A stretch of DNA of 64,000 bases from Thermoanaerobaculum aquaticum (GTDB lineage: Bacteria > Acidobacteriota > Thermoanaerobaculia > Thermoanaerobaculales > Thermoanaerobaculaceae): the NCBI RefSeq assembly GCF_000687145.1, contig NZ_JMFG01000011.1, positions 84,338 through 148,337 of the forward strand, in the 5' to 3' direction. Positions 1-7,928 of the stretch are shown piece by piece. Numbering within the stretch: the stretch's first letter is position 1; the number at the start of each line of letters is the position of its first letter. Both the position numbers and the translations under genes were made by a program. Below the pieces are notes generated by a model that saw only the letters and a program-made list of their open reading frames with translations, was not told where the DNA came from and did not search any database.

Positions 1-1
1 T

Positions 2-76
2 AGCGGTGCCGGTTCCGGCCCTGTTGGCTTCCGGTTTGGTTTGCGGAAAACCCATGGCTCCTGCTCCCCGGGGTGA
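2..76 (+). CDS. possible 3' end of an upstream gene
   Basis: The frame starting at base 2 is open for 24 codons to a TGA at 74-76, ten bases before the TTG that opens the next gene. This spacing is typical of operons here, so it may be the C-terminal tail of an upstream gene. The short peptide has no recognisable motif, and an open frame this short is expected by chance in G+C-rich DNA, so the call is weak. Confidence 0.25.
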   Translation, partial: SGAGSGPVGFRFGLRKTHGSCSPG

Positions 77-85
77 GTCGGCGGC

Positions 86-2350
86 TTGAAGGACCGTTAC
101 ACTGGGCAGGTGCGAAGCTGGCGATGGGCGTTTGTCCTGTGCGCCGGGGTTTGGCTTTCCCTGCTCCTTTCCGGTCGCACCCTGGTCACCCGCGACCTGG
201 GGGCCACCCACCTCCCCTGGCGGGCGGAGTGGGCCCGGCAGGTCAAAAACGGCTGGTTTCCCCTCTGGAACCCCAAGGCCAATGGGGGCAGACCCCTCTG
301 GGCCGACCCCAACACCCAGGCAGCCTACCCGGGGACGCTTTTGTTCCTTTTGCTCCCTGCTTCCCAGGCCATGGTGGTGTTCTTGGCGGCCCATCACCTT
401 TGGCTTTTGGCGGGTCTGGCGTACCTGGCCAGGAAGACCGGCACCGAGGGGGAAGCGGCCTGGGCTTCGGCGTTCATCGTGGGCACCGGCGGTATAGCGT
501 TTTCGCTCACCACCTTCCCCAACGCCCTGGCGTCCTTTTCCTGGCTCCCCTGGGCTTTGGGCCTTTTGCTTGCGGAGAAAAAACAGCAAAACCTGCAAGC
601 CCTGGGTGCGGGAGGGCTTTTGGGGGTCAGTTTTCTGGCCGGAGAACCGGTCACCGCCGCCTTGGGTTTCGGGCTTGCCGGGGCGCTGATGCTGACCCAG
701 CGGCGGTCCTTTAAGGCAGTCTTACTGCTGCTTTTGGGTTTCCTCCTGGTGGCCCTGCCGGTTCTGCTGCCGCTTCTGGCGGTTTTCTCGGAAACCGTGC
801 GGGGATCCCTGGGGGTAAGCCCCGAGGCTTTAGCCGCCGACTGTTTGGCTCCCCGGCGTTTTGTGGAGCTTTTCTTCCCCCGCCTTTTGGGAGAACCTCT
901 GGGTGATGCCACGTCCGGTTTTTGGGCCGCCCCTTCCTTCCCCTGGCAACGCTACTACCCCCTCCTCTTCGTGGGTGCTGGAACCGCTGCTCTGGTTTGG
1001 GCCGGAATCCGCCGTGGAAAAGGGCAGCGGTTTTGGCTTTGGGTGCTGGTTTTCGGTGTGATTGTGGCGCTCCTCCCGGCCTGGGAGCCGGTGCGGGCTT
1101 TTCTCATCCGCCTGCCGGGGGGCCAGCTGGCCCGCTTCGCCATTAAGGGATTGCAGCTTTCGTGGCTTGCCGCCACCCCGTTGGTGGCCTTCGGCTTCGA
1201 GCAACGAAAAAACACCCATGGCCGCCCATGGGCTCTGCTGGGAGCTGCCCTTGTTTTGCTGATCCCGGGCTTTTTCCCCGAAGCCTCTCGGAGCGCGCTG
1301 TCTGTGCTTTACCCGGCCTCTGCATCTTTGCTGCAACAAACTCCCGCCGATGTGCTTCGCCAAAGCCTGCTCCTCGATGGGCTCACCAACGCATTGCCCT
1401 TGCTGGCGCTGGCGGTTTCCCGCCCCACCGCGCTGGCGGTTTTTGCCTTTCTTGCGGCACAGTGGCCGCTTTTCTTTACAACTCACGTGGTAAGCCCCAC
1501 CAAGCTCTGGGCCGAGCCGCCTGCAGCCGTAAAGGCCCTTCCCCAGGGGGCCGCCTTCGTTTCCTGGGCCCAAGCGCCGGGCTCTGCTTCTTCCCCTCGC
1601 GCCCGCACCTTGGCCTTCCGCGACGCCTTGCTCCCCGACTACGGCATGGCTTACGGGCTTTCCTACGTTTTGGCCCGGGGTCCCGACGGCTTGGAGCCCA
1701 TCCGAGGGGAGGTCTTGGCGGCGTACGCCGAGAAGATGCTCCCGGAGAAAAAGCTCCGCCTGGCCGCCGCGCTGGGTGCCCAGGCGGCAGTCTTCAATGA
1801 AGAGATCCCCGAAATTTCTTGCCAAAAAGCGGGGGGAGTGGCGGTTTGCCCGGCGCCTCGCTTTGCCCCCGAGGTTTTCCTGGCCCAACGGCTTTTCCCC
1901 GCCGAAAACCTGGAGCAAGCGGTGGCTTGGCTCACCGCCGAAAGCTTCGTCCCCGGTGCCGATGTGACGTTGGCAGGGATTGCCACACCCCTAAGCACTG
2001 CCGGTGGTCAGGTAAGCGAGGAACCAGGATCCCCCCATCACCGCCGTTTCCGCGTGCAAGCCCACCAACGCACCTGGCTGGTAGTGCAGCAAAACTACCT
2101 TTCCCGCTGGAAGGCATTCGTGGATGGCCAACCCGTACCGGTGGTCCCGGCCAACTTCGCGCGCCTGGCCATAGCTGTCCCCGCCGGGAACCACCGGGTG
2201 GAGCTTCGGCTGGAGACAAGCCCTTACGTCTTGGGGGCTTTGGGGCCTTTGTTTTTCGGCCTTACGTGGTTTTATTGGCGAAGCGCGGACCGGCGGGCAG
2301 CCACCGGTGCTCGGGCGCGTAACACCCCGGCCACGGCACCGGCGCCGTAA
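86..2350 (+). CDS. YfhO-family multi-pass membrane protein
   Basis: A 754-residue inner-membrane protein of the YfhO type, a GT-C-like family linked to cell-envelope glycan or teichoic-acid modification. The N-terminus carries a hydrophobic segment (about residues 14-31) followed by the family-typical stretch around WARQVKNGWFPLWNPKANGG. Many Leu/Ala-rich membrane segments follow. A C-terminal soluble domain contains the characteristic block SRWKAFVDGQPVPVVPAN and GNHRVELRLE, then one last helix. The start used is TTG at 86, behind a GGGGTGAG Shine-Dalgarno-like stretch; GTG at 110 is an alternative. Its 3' end overlaps the convergent Wzt gene by 89 nt. The exact substrate is unknown; the neighbouring glycan export genes suggest surface polysaccharide work. 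Confidence 0.8.
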   Translation: MKDRYTGQVRSWRWAFVLCAGVWLSLLLSGRTLVTRDLGATHLPWRAEWARQVKNGWFPLWNPKANGGRPLWADPNTQAAYPGTLLFLLLPASQAMVVFLAAHHLWLLAGLAYLARKTGTEGEAAWASAFIVGTGGIAFSLTTFPNALASFSWLPWALGLLLAEKKQQNLQALGAGGLLGVSFLAGEPVTAALGFGLAGALMLTQRRSFKAVLLLLLGFLLVALPVLLPLLAVFSETVRGSLGVSPEALAADCLAPRRFVELFFPRLLGEPLGDATSGFWAAPSFPWQRYYPLLFVGAGTAALVWAGIRRGKGQRFWLWVLVFGVIVALLPAWEPVRAFLIRLPGGQLARFAIKGLQLSWLAATPLVAFGFEQRKNTHGRPWALLGAALVLLIPGFFPEASRSALSVLYPASASLLQQTPADVLRQSLLLDGLTNALPLLALAVSRPTALAVFAFLAAQWPLFFTTHVVSPTKLWAEPPAAVKALPQGAAFVSWAQAPGSASSPRARTLAFRDALLPDYGMAYGLSYVLARGPDGLEPIRGEVLAAYAEKMLPEKKLRLAAALGAQAAVFNEEIPEISCQKAGGVAVCPAPRFAPEVFLAQRLFPAENLEQAVAWLTAESFVPGADVTLAGIATPLSTAGGQVSEEPGSPHHRRFRVQAHQRTWLVVQQNYLSRWKAFVDGQPVPVVPANFARLAIAVPAGNHRVELRLETSPYVLGALGPLFFGLTWFYWRSADRRAATGARARNTPATAPAP

Positions 2351-3500
2351 CCAGAAAATCCAAGACCTCGCAGACGTAGTCGTAAGCCAGTCCGGCCACG
2401 CTGTGCACCGCCGCATCCACCCGGTAACGTCCCGGGGCCAACTGCAAGGAGGGAAACACGATGCTGATGCTGCCCTGGCCTGCCAGGGCTTCCGGCGTGA
2501 GGCCGTCCAAATGGGTGTTGGTGCCGAAAACGTGGGTGCCGTCCTCCCGGTGAATGGCAATGCCAAACACGAAGTCTTCCTTGGGCACGTGGACTTTGTA
2601 GCTCAGGCGAATGGCTGCCGGCTCACCGCTGCGCACCATCTTGAGCGGCCGGCCTTCGCGATCCACCAGTTCCACCGCCGTGAGCTCCACGTCGCGGTTG
2701 CCCCAACGTTTGCCCTTTTCCTGGGAAACGGCTTCCCCGGCTTCCGTGCTGGCCACATCGGAGCGGTAGCGGGCCACCGCCGCCGCTGCCGGGCCCAAGA
2801 AAACCACCTCCCCGCGGTTGAGGTACAAGCCCCGATGGGCCAGCTTTCCCGCCAGGGCCAGGTCGTGGGTCACCAGCAGCACCGCGCAACCCCGGCGCTG
2901 CAACTCCGCCACCCGATCCAAAGCACGATGGGCGAAAAGCTCATCGCCCACCGCCAAAACCTCGTCCACCACCAGGATGTCCGGCTCCACCGCGGTGGCC
3001 ACCGCAAACCCCAAGCGCACGAACATCCCCGAGGAGTAGGTCTTCACCGGCTCGTGGGCAAACTCCTCAAGACCGGCAAAGGCCAAAATCTCCGGCAGCT
3101 TGGCCTCGATTTCTTTGCGGGAAAGCCCCAAAAGCATGCCGTTGATGATGGCATTGTCGCGTCCAGAGATTTCCGGATGGAAGCCGGCACCCAGCTCGAT
3201 GAGCGCCGTGAGCCTTCCCCGCACCGTGACCGTGCCCCGGGTGGGACGGAGGATGCCGGCCACCAGCTTCAACAGCGTGGACTTTCCGGAGCCGTTGGGC
3301 CCAATGACCGCCAGGGTCTCCCCGGGCTCCAGGGTGAAGCTTACGTTTTTAAGCGCTTCAAACCCTTCCTGCTCCGCAAGCTTTCGCCAGACCTGGCCGT
3401 GCAGCAAAGCGCCTTTGAGCGAATGCAGCTTGCCGCGGGTGGAGCTCAGGCTGTAGGTCTTGCTGACGCCGTCCACCACCACCCGGGCCTCGCGGCTCAT
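2262..3500 (-). CDS. wzt: polysaccharide/O-antigen ABC exporter ATPase (Wzt-type)
   Basis: A 412-residue ATPase that would power export of an undecaprenyl-linked polysaccharide across the inner membrane. It shows a Walker A GPNGSGKST (about residues 67-75), an ABC signature SSGM (about 156-159) and a Walker B region ILVVDEVLAVGD (about 173-184). A C-terminal beta-rich Wzt glycan-recognition domain (about 255-405) ends in the family-typical PEHRW. The ATG at 3500 overlaps the permease stop by 4 nt, so the two are translationally coupled. A longer open frame upstream to 3833 lies inside the permease gene and is not used. The C-terminal domain usually reads the terminal modification of the glycan, giving substrate specificity. 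Confidence 0.92.
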   Translation of the reverse strand: MSREARVVVDGVSKTYSLSSTRGKLHSLKGALLHGQVWRKLAEQEGFEALKNVSFTLEPGETLAVIGPNGSGKSTLLKLVAGILRPTRGTVTVRGRLTALIELGAGFHPEISGRDNAIINGMLLGLSRKEIEAKLPEILAFAGLEEFAHEPVKTYSSGMFVRLGFAVATAVEPDILVVDEVLAVGDELFAHRALDRVAELQRRGCAVLLVTHDLALAGKLAHRGLYLNRGEVVFLGPAAAAVARYRSDVASTEAGEAVSQEKGKRWGNRDVELTAVELVDREGRPLKMVRSGEPAAIRLSYKVHVPKEDFVFGIAIHREDGTHVFGTNTHLDGLTPEALAGQGSISIVFPSLQLAPGRYRVDAAVHSVAGLAYDYVCEVLDFLVTAPVPWPGCYAPEHRWLPAGPRFANKTT

Positions 3501-4309
3501 ACCGCCTCCGCCAGGCCTTCCCGCAACCGGCCAAACACCCAACAACCCAAAAGCAGCGAAACCAACGCCACAAGCACGCACCACCCCCAGGTGGCCACCG
3601 TGGGGAGCTGGCCTTCCACCGCCAGCAGCCGGTAGGCGGTGACCAGCGGCGTCATGGGGTTGGCCAGAACCAGCCGCCGCAGCACCCCCGCCGGCACCAC
3701 GTCCGCGGTGTAAATGATGGGCGTGAGGAAAAACCACAGGGTAAAGATGTTGTGGAGGAGGTCCTTGAGGTCCCGGAAGTGCACGGCCAAAGCCGCCACC
3801 CCCATGGCCAAGCCGAAAATCGTGGTGAGCCACAGAAGCACCACCACCGGCAGCAGGAAAAGCGTCCAGGGGAAGGCATGTCCCAGGATGAGGCTGGCCA
3901 GCACCACCCCCACCAGCAGCACCGGCAGCGCCAAAAGGTGGTGCACAGCGTGGGAGAGCACGGTCACCGCCGGGAAAACCTCAGGTTCCACCATGACCTT
4001 CTTCAAAAGCGGCCCGTTATCCGGCAGCACCACCGCGGCATCCAAAAGCGCCCCGGTGAAGAACACCCAGGGTAAAAGCCCGGCAAACAGGAAGAGCGGG
4101 TAGGGTGCGGCGCTGGCCACCCGCGCCGGGATCACGAAGGTAAAGACCACCGTGTACACGGAAAGCAACAGCAACGGGTTGAGCAAGGACCAGAAGTAGC
4201 CAACCACCGTCCCGCGGTAGCGGGCTTTCAGCTCCCGCCCCACCAACACCCAAACCAGGGCCCGTTTTTTGTAAAGCGAGGCAATAAGCTGGCGTACCGC
4301 CGCCGTCAC
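3497..4309 (-). CDS. wzm: polysaccharide ABC exporter permease (Wzm, ABC-2 type)
   Basis: A 270-residue ABC-2 permease. The N-terminal amphipathic stretch LVGRELKARYRGTVVGYFWS is the hallmark of the Wzm/TagG family and precedes about six membrane helices. FFLTPIIYTADVVPAG near residue 200 is also family-typical. It begins at a GTG only 3 nt after the stop of the binding-protein gene and overlaps the ATPase gene by 4 nt, so all three form one transcription unit. With the ATPase it should export a finished surface polysaccharide chain. Confidence 0.92.
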   Translation of the reverse strand: MTAAVRQLIASLYKKRALVWVLVGRELKARYRGTVVGYFWSLLNPLLLLSVYTVVFTFVIPARVASAAPYPLFLFAGLLPWVFFTGALLDAAVVLPDNGPLLKKVMVEPEVFPAVTVLSHAVHHLLALPVLLVGVVLASLILGHAFPWTLFLLPVVVLLWLTTIFGLAMGVAALAVHFRDLKDLLHNIFTLWFFLTPIIYTADVVPAGVLRRLVLANPMTPLVTAYRLLAVEGQLPTVATWGWCVLVALVSLLLGCWVFGRLREGLAEAV

Positions 4310-4312
4310 CGG

Positions 4313-5476
4313 CTACTGGCCCCCACCTGTGGCCAGTTCCAAGAGCTTCCGGCGAAGCTCAGCTTCCTTTTGCTCCAAGTACTGGTCGTAGTCCTCGGCC
4401 TTGCCATCACGGACCCAGTAGCTGTGGGGGAAGTGCTTGATGTTGCCGTAATCGTCAAAGGCCAGGGGACCCGTCACACCCCGACGCTCCCCCAGCCCCT
4501 TCAAGCGCAGCTGGATATCCCGCCCGGAGCGCGGAGGCTGTCCTTCCAAAGCGTAAATGAGCGCCAGCGCCGCATCGTACCCATGCGCGGCGTAGGTATC
4601 GGGCAGCAAGTTGTACACCTCGTGGTAGCGCTTCACAAAGGTGTGGGTGGGTTCCTGGGTGGTGGCCAGGTCCAAGCCAGCCAAGGGGAAATAGACCCCC
4701 TCCAGGAGCTTTCCGCCCTTTTGCAAGAGGGTAGCGGTGTTGATCGCCGATGTGGTGACGATGTTGCCGGCAAAACCGGCACCGCGGATCACCGAAACGG
4801 CGTTGAGGATGGCGTCGCCGTAGCCGCAGATGTACACCACCTCCGGTTGCAGGGCGGTCAAGCTGTCGCGCAGCTTTTGCTCCCAACCTGCCTCACCCAC
4901 CACCACCGTCCCCACCACCGTGCCGCGGGCCGAGTTCAGCTGTCCCAGGAAAACCGGCAAAAGCCCCCGGGTGTAGGGGTTGTCCTCCTGCACCACGAGC
5001 ACCTTTCTCTTGGACAGCGTGGTGGTGATGAGAGCCGCGGCCTTGGCCCCTTCCAGGTCGTCCGAGGGGTAAACGCGGAAGAAGTACACGCTCATGCGCG
5101 CCAGCTGCGGTGCAGAAGCGGAGGGCGAGATAAGGACCCTTTCCCGCTTGTCGGCAATGGGGATCATGGCCTGGGCTTCCGAGGTGGTGACCCCGCCCAC
5201 AATGGCCAAGGCCCCGGCCTTGTACAGGGCATCGGCCAAAGCTGCGGCTTTGGCCGGGTCGGAACCGGAATCCCGGTACTCCACCACCAGGCCCGGGGGC
5301 AGCTTTTGCGTGGCCTTTGCTTCGTCAAAGGCCAGCTTGACCCCGGTTTTGATGGACGCCCCGTACACAGCCGCCGGTCCGGTTTCCGGCAAAACCACGC
5401 CAACCATGAGCTTTTTTTCACAACCCCAGAGAAACAGCGACCCCGCCACCAACAAACCAAGGGTTTTTCGCGTCAT
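4313..5476 (-). CDS. branched-chain-amino-acid-type binding lipoprotein
   Basis: A 387-residue periplasmic ligand-binding protein of the Leu/Ile/Val (Peripla_BP_6) family. The signal peptide ends in FLWGC with lipidation Cys19. The mature protein starts MVGVVLPETGPAAVYGAS, the usual first strand and ligand loop of this fold, and GGVTTSEAQAMIPIADK and AHGYDAALALIYAL are later fold signatures. Such proteins normally feed an importer or act as amide/urea sensors. Here the gene sits 3 nt upstream of an export permease with no LivHMGF genes in view. It may sense a metabolite, or simply share a promoter with the exporter. Confidence 0.88.
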   Translation of the reverse strand: MTRKTLGLLVAGSLFLWGCEKKLMVGVVLPETGPAAVYGASIKTGVKLAFDEAKATQKLPPGLVVEYRDSGSDPAKAAALADALYKAGALAIVGGVTTSEAQAMIPIADKRERVLISPSASAPQLARMSVYFFRVYPSDDLEGAKAAALITTTLSKRKVLVVQEDNPYTRGLLPVFLGQLNSARGTVVGTVVVGEAGWEQKLRDSLTALQPEVVYICGYGDAILNAVSVIRGAGFAGNIVTTSAINTATLLQKGGKLLEGVYFPLAGLDLATTQEPTHTFVKRYHEVYNLLPDTYAAHGYDAALALIYALEGQPPRSGRDIQLRLKGLGERRGVTGPLAFDDYGNIKHFPHSYWVRDGKAEDYDQYLEQKEAELRRKLLELATGGGQ

Positions 5477-5541
5477 TGCACACCCCCGGCGCTTCCGCGC
5501 ACAACACCTTTTACCACGAATGCCTTGCGCGGTAAAGGCCG

Positions 5542-5570
5542 TTGCCGCGGTGGGCGAACTGCAGTACTCT
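5542..5570 (+). promoter_or_regulatory. sigma70-like promoter of the small lipoprotein gene
   Basis: TTGCCG (5542-5547), a 17-nt spacer, then TACTCT (5565-5570). The predicted transcript start is near 5577, so the mRNA would have only about four untranslated bases before the ATG at 5581. No Shine-Dalgarno is visible in between. Confidence 0.55.
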
Positions 5571-5580
5571 AGTGGCTAGC

Positions 5581-5874
5581 ATGAAACGGGGGCTCCTGGC
5601 GGCGGTCATGGTTTTGCTTGTCGGTTGCGGCTCCGACATCCTGGACGACAAGAGCGACCTTATCGTGGTTAACGAGAGCCCCTGCGACGTCACGGTTTTC
5701 GTCGATGGCCAGGAAGTCCTCTCGGTGGAAGCCGGCTCCGACCGCGCCTTTAGCGACATTGGCTACGGACGTCACGTGATCGAAGCGGTGAATTACCAGG
5801 GGGAAGTGGTGGTGCGCAAGGTGGTTGACCTTGCCCCCGCCGAGGACTTTTACCTGGTGGTGAACAACTGCTGA
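5581..5874 (+). CDS. small lipoprotein of unknown function
   Basis: A 97-residue protein with a short signal peptide ending LLVGC (lipidation Cys16). A small beta-strand-rich domain of about 75 residues follows, with a VNESPCDVTVFVDGQEV start and a C-terminal NNC. The pattern of alternating hydrophobic residues and the VFVDGQEVLSVEAG stretch suggest a small beta-sandwich. The two cysteines could pair. It was assigned the ATG at 5581 because the lipoprotein signal starts exactly there. It is convergent with manC, only 4 nt apart. No family could be named. Confidence 0.75.
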   Translation: MKRGLLAAVMVLLVGCGSDILDDKSDLIVVNESPCDVTVFVDGQEVLSVEAGSDRAFSDIGYGRHVIEAVNYQGEVVVRKVVDLAPAEDFYLVVNNC

Positions 5875-5878
5875 AGCC

Positions 5879-6961
5879 TTAAAGCAAATGGCTTAGACCC
5901 CGCTTCTCCAGCTCCGCCACCAGCGCCTTGACCTTTTGCGCGTTTTCCACAGTGGTCACCAGCACCGCATCTTCGGTGGCCACCACCACCAGGCCCCGAA
6001 CCCCCAGGGTGGCCACCAGCGGCCCCCGGGAAAGCACCACGCAGTCGTGGGTTTCCATGGCCACCACCGGACCCAAACTCACCCCCGCTTCACCCCTGGG
6101 CAGGATCTCGGCAAAGCTGGCAAAGGAACCCACATCGTGCCAGGGGAAGGCACCGTCCACCGCCCACAGGTTGTCGGCCTTTTCCATGACCCCGTAATCA
6201 ATGGAAATCCGCGGCAAAGACGGGTAATGCTGGGAGACAGCCCCGGTCTCACCCCGGTGGCGGCTATCGGCCAGCATGGCGTCCAGGCCCCGGGCCAGCT
6301 CCGGCAGGTGCTTCCGCACAGCCTCCGCCAGAGCCTGCGCGGTAAAGGCAAAGATCCCGGCGTTCCAGCGGTAGCAACCGGCAGCAAGGAAGGCCATGGC
6401 CTTTTCCAAGTCCGGCTTTTCCACAAAACGCCGCACGCGAAAGCACCGAACGCCGTTTCTTTCGCCCGTCTCTTCGGCCAGCTCCAGGTAGCCGTAGCCG
6501 GTTTCCGGTCGGGTGGGGAGGATGCCCACCGTCACCAAGCCGCCGGATTCCACCGCCAGCTCCGCGGCAGCGCTGAGAACACGACGAAAAGCTTCCCCAT
6601 CGCCAACCCAGTGATCGGCGGGCAAGACCCAAAGCACGGGGTTTCCCCCTGCTGCCAGCTCCCGCCAGGCAGCCCACGCTACCGCGGCAGCGGTGTCTCG
6701 CCCGCAGGGCTCTATCAGAAACTGCTCCGGGGAAAGCTCGGGAAGCTCCTGCCTTACCGCCTCGGCAATGCCCTTACCGGTAACCACCGTCACCCCTTCC
6801 CGGCCGCAAAGGGGCAGCACGCGATCCACGGTCATGCGCAACAGCGAGCGGCCCTCCACCAGGGGGAGCAGCTGCTTTGGCAACGAGCTGCGGGAAAAGG
6901 GCCAAAAGCGGGTGCCGGAGCCCCCCGCCAGAATCACGGCTTTAACCGAAAACGAGCTCAT
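5879..6961 (-). CDS. manC: mannose-1-phosphate guanylyltransferase
   Basis: A 360-residue nucleotidyltransferase that makes GDP-mannose from mannose-1-phosphate and GTP, a precursor for surface polysaccharides. The N-terminal signature VILAGGSGTRFWPFSR and the LPKQLLPL loop give the nucleotide-binding site. The family block FLIEPCGRDTAAAVAWAA and the VLPADHW motif follow, as does FVEKPDLEKAMAF. The isomerase domain of the bifunctional ManC/AlgA form is absent. The start chosen is ATG 6961, just before the nucleotide-binding strand; an earlier in-frame ATG at 7000 adds 13 poorly conserved residues. It overlaps the upstream HAD gene by 20 nt, so the two are probably co-transcribed. Confidence 0.93.
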   Translation of the reverse strand: MSSFSVKAVILAGGSGTRFWPFSRSSLPKQLLPLVEGRSLLRMTVDRVLPLCGREGVTVVTGKGIAEAVRQELPELSPEQFLIEPCGRDTAAAVAWAAWRELAAGGNPVLWVLPADHWVGDGEAFRRVLSAAAELAVESGGLVTVGILPTRPETGYGYLELAEETGERNGVRCFRVRRFVEKPDLEKAMAFLAAGCYRWNAGIFAFTAQALAEAVRKHLPELARGLDAMLADSRHRGETGAVSQHYPSLPRISIDYGVMEKADNLWAVDGAFPWHDVGSFASFAEILPRGEAGVSLGPVVAMETHDCVVLSRGPLVATLGVRGLVVVATEDAVLVTTVENAQKVKALVAELEKRGLSHLL

Positions 6962-7664
6962 AGGCCTCCCCCAGGTGGCTGGCGCGGACGTAGGAGTCAA
7001 AGAACAAACCGTGACGATCGATGAGCACCGGAAAGATCCCGCAGGCTTGCGCCCCCCGGTAATCGTCCAAAGGCGAATCGCCCCAGTGGGTGGCCTCCGC
7101 GGCGCTCACACCCAGCCGCTGCAGGGCCCGGCAGAAGATTTCCGGGTTTGGCTTTTCCACCCCTTCCAAAGCGGAAACCACCACCACGTCCAGAAGCGGG
7201 GCAAGCCCCAGGCCATGCAAAAGCTGGGGCAGCCGGGAATCCCAGTTGGAAACCGCACCGACTTTGACCCCATTTTCCTTTAGCTTCTTGAGCACCGGGA
7301 ACGCTTCGGGGTAAACCCGCCACCGCTCGGGGCGGGCGAAGGTGGCAAAAAGCTCATCCAAAACCTCCTGCCAAGGGGCGGGGTGGTGGAGACGCTCCAG
7401 CACCCGCCGCAGAAAAGCCCCCCACCACGCCCGCTCGCCACCCTTCCAAAGGTGGTAGCGGTCCAGGCCCAGTGGGTGCTCCTGGGTCATCTCCTGCCAC
7501 ACCTCGGTGAAAACCGGTGCTACCTCCGCTGGGGAAACCGCAGGGCCGTAGCGGGACAGCGTTTCGGCGTACACCTCCGGAGGTGACGGCACTGCTTCAA
7601 TAAGCGTGCCACCCACGTCCACCAGCACCGCTTTCGGTTTTTGCCCCCTTACCAAGCCGCCCAT
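6942..7664 (-). CDS. HAD-family hydrolase (REG-2/HDHD3-like)
   Basis: A 240-residue haloacid-dehalogenase-fold phosphatase. Motif I is DVGGTL, in which the usual second Asp is Gly, as in the REG-2/HDHD3 branch. Motif II is SNWDSR, the motif III Lys lies in EKPNPEIF, and motif IV is GDSPLDDYRGA. An alpha-helical cap domain occupies about residues 25-105. The loss of the acid/base Asp suggests a weak or non-classical phosphatase. It starts at ATG 7664, 8 nt after a TAGAAT box, and overlaps manC at its 3' end. The partnership hints at sugar-phosphate metabolism, but this is not shown. Confidence 0.82.
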   Translation of the reverse strand: MGGLVRGQKPKAVLVDVGGTLIEAVPSPPEVYAETLSRYGPAVSPAEVAPVFTEVWQEMTQEHPLGLDRYHLWKGGERAWWGAFLRRVLERLHHPAPWQEVLDELFATFARPERWRVYPEAFPVLKKLKENGVKVGAVSNWDSRLPQLLHGLGLAPLLDVVVVSALEGVEKPNPEIFCRALQRLGVSAAEATHWGDSPLDDYRGAQACGIFPVLIDRHGLFFDSYVRASHLGEAYELVFG

Positions 7665-7671
7665 GCCCAGC

Positions 7672-7678
7672 TATTCTA
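7672..7678. promoter_or_regulatory. shared symmetric -10 element of a divergent promoter
   Basis: TATTCTA can be read as TATTCT on the plus strand (7672-7677) and TAGAAT on the minus strand (7678-7673). It lies 8 nt from the HAD start codon on one side and 20 nt from the start of the small iron-trafficking-like gene on the other. One melted element could therefore serve both directions. Confidence 0.5.
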
Positions 7679-7697
7679 CGCGGAGAAAGGGGGAGCC

Positions 7698-7928
7698 GTG
7701 CCGATTACCTGTCGCCGTTGTGGAACCGTAAGTGAGCCCATGCCTGCCCCTCCCATGCCCGGGAGCCTGGGGGAAAAGGTGCAGCAATCGGTGTGTGGTC
7801 CATGCTGGCAGGAATGGCTGCGCATGCAGGTCATGATCATCAACGAGTACCGCTTGAGCTTGGCCGACCCGCAAACCCGCACCATCCTCACCCAGCACAT
7901 GGAGGAGTTCCTCCACTTAAAGCCGTGA
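7698..7928 (+). CDS. Fe(2+)-trafficking (YggX)-like small protein with Cys pairs
   Basis: A 76-residue protein resembling the oxidative-damage-protection/iron-trafficking family. The C-terminal part WQEWLRMQVMIINEYRLSL followed by THMEEFL-like residues matches the YggX pattern (W..W...Q..LINE..L). Unlike E. coli YggX it has two CxxC pairs, C5/C8 and C33/C36, which could bind Fe or Zn. The GTG at 7698 is preceded by AAAGGGGGA and sits just before the first Cys pair; the open frame extends upstream to a TTG at 7641 with no support. Its stop overlaps the next gene's GTG (GTGA). Confidence 0.75.
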   Translation: MPITCRRCGTVSEPMPAPPMPGSLGEKVQQSVCGPCWQEWLRMQVMIINEYRLSLADPQTRTILTQHMEEFLHLKP

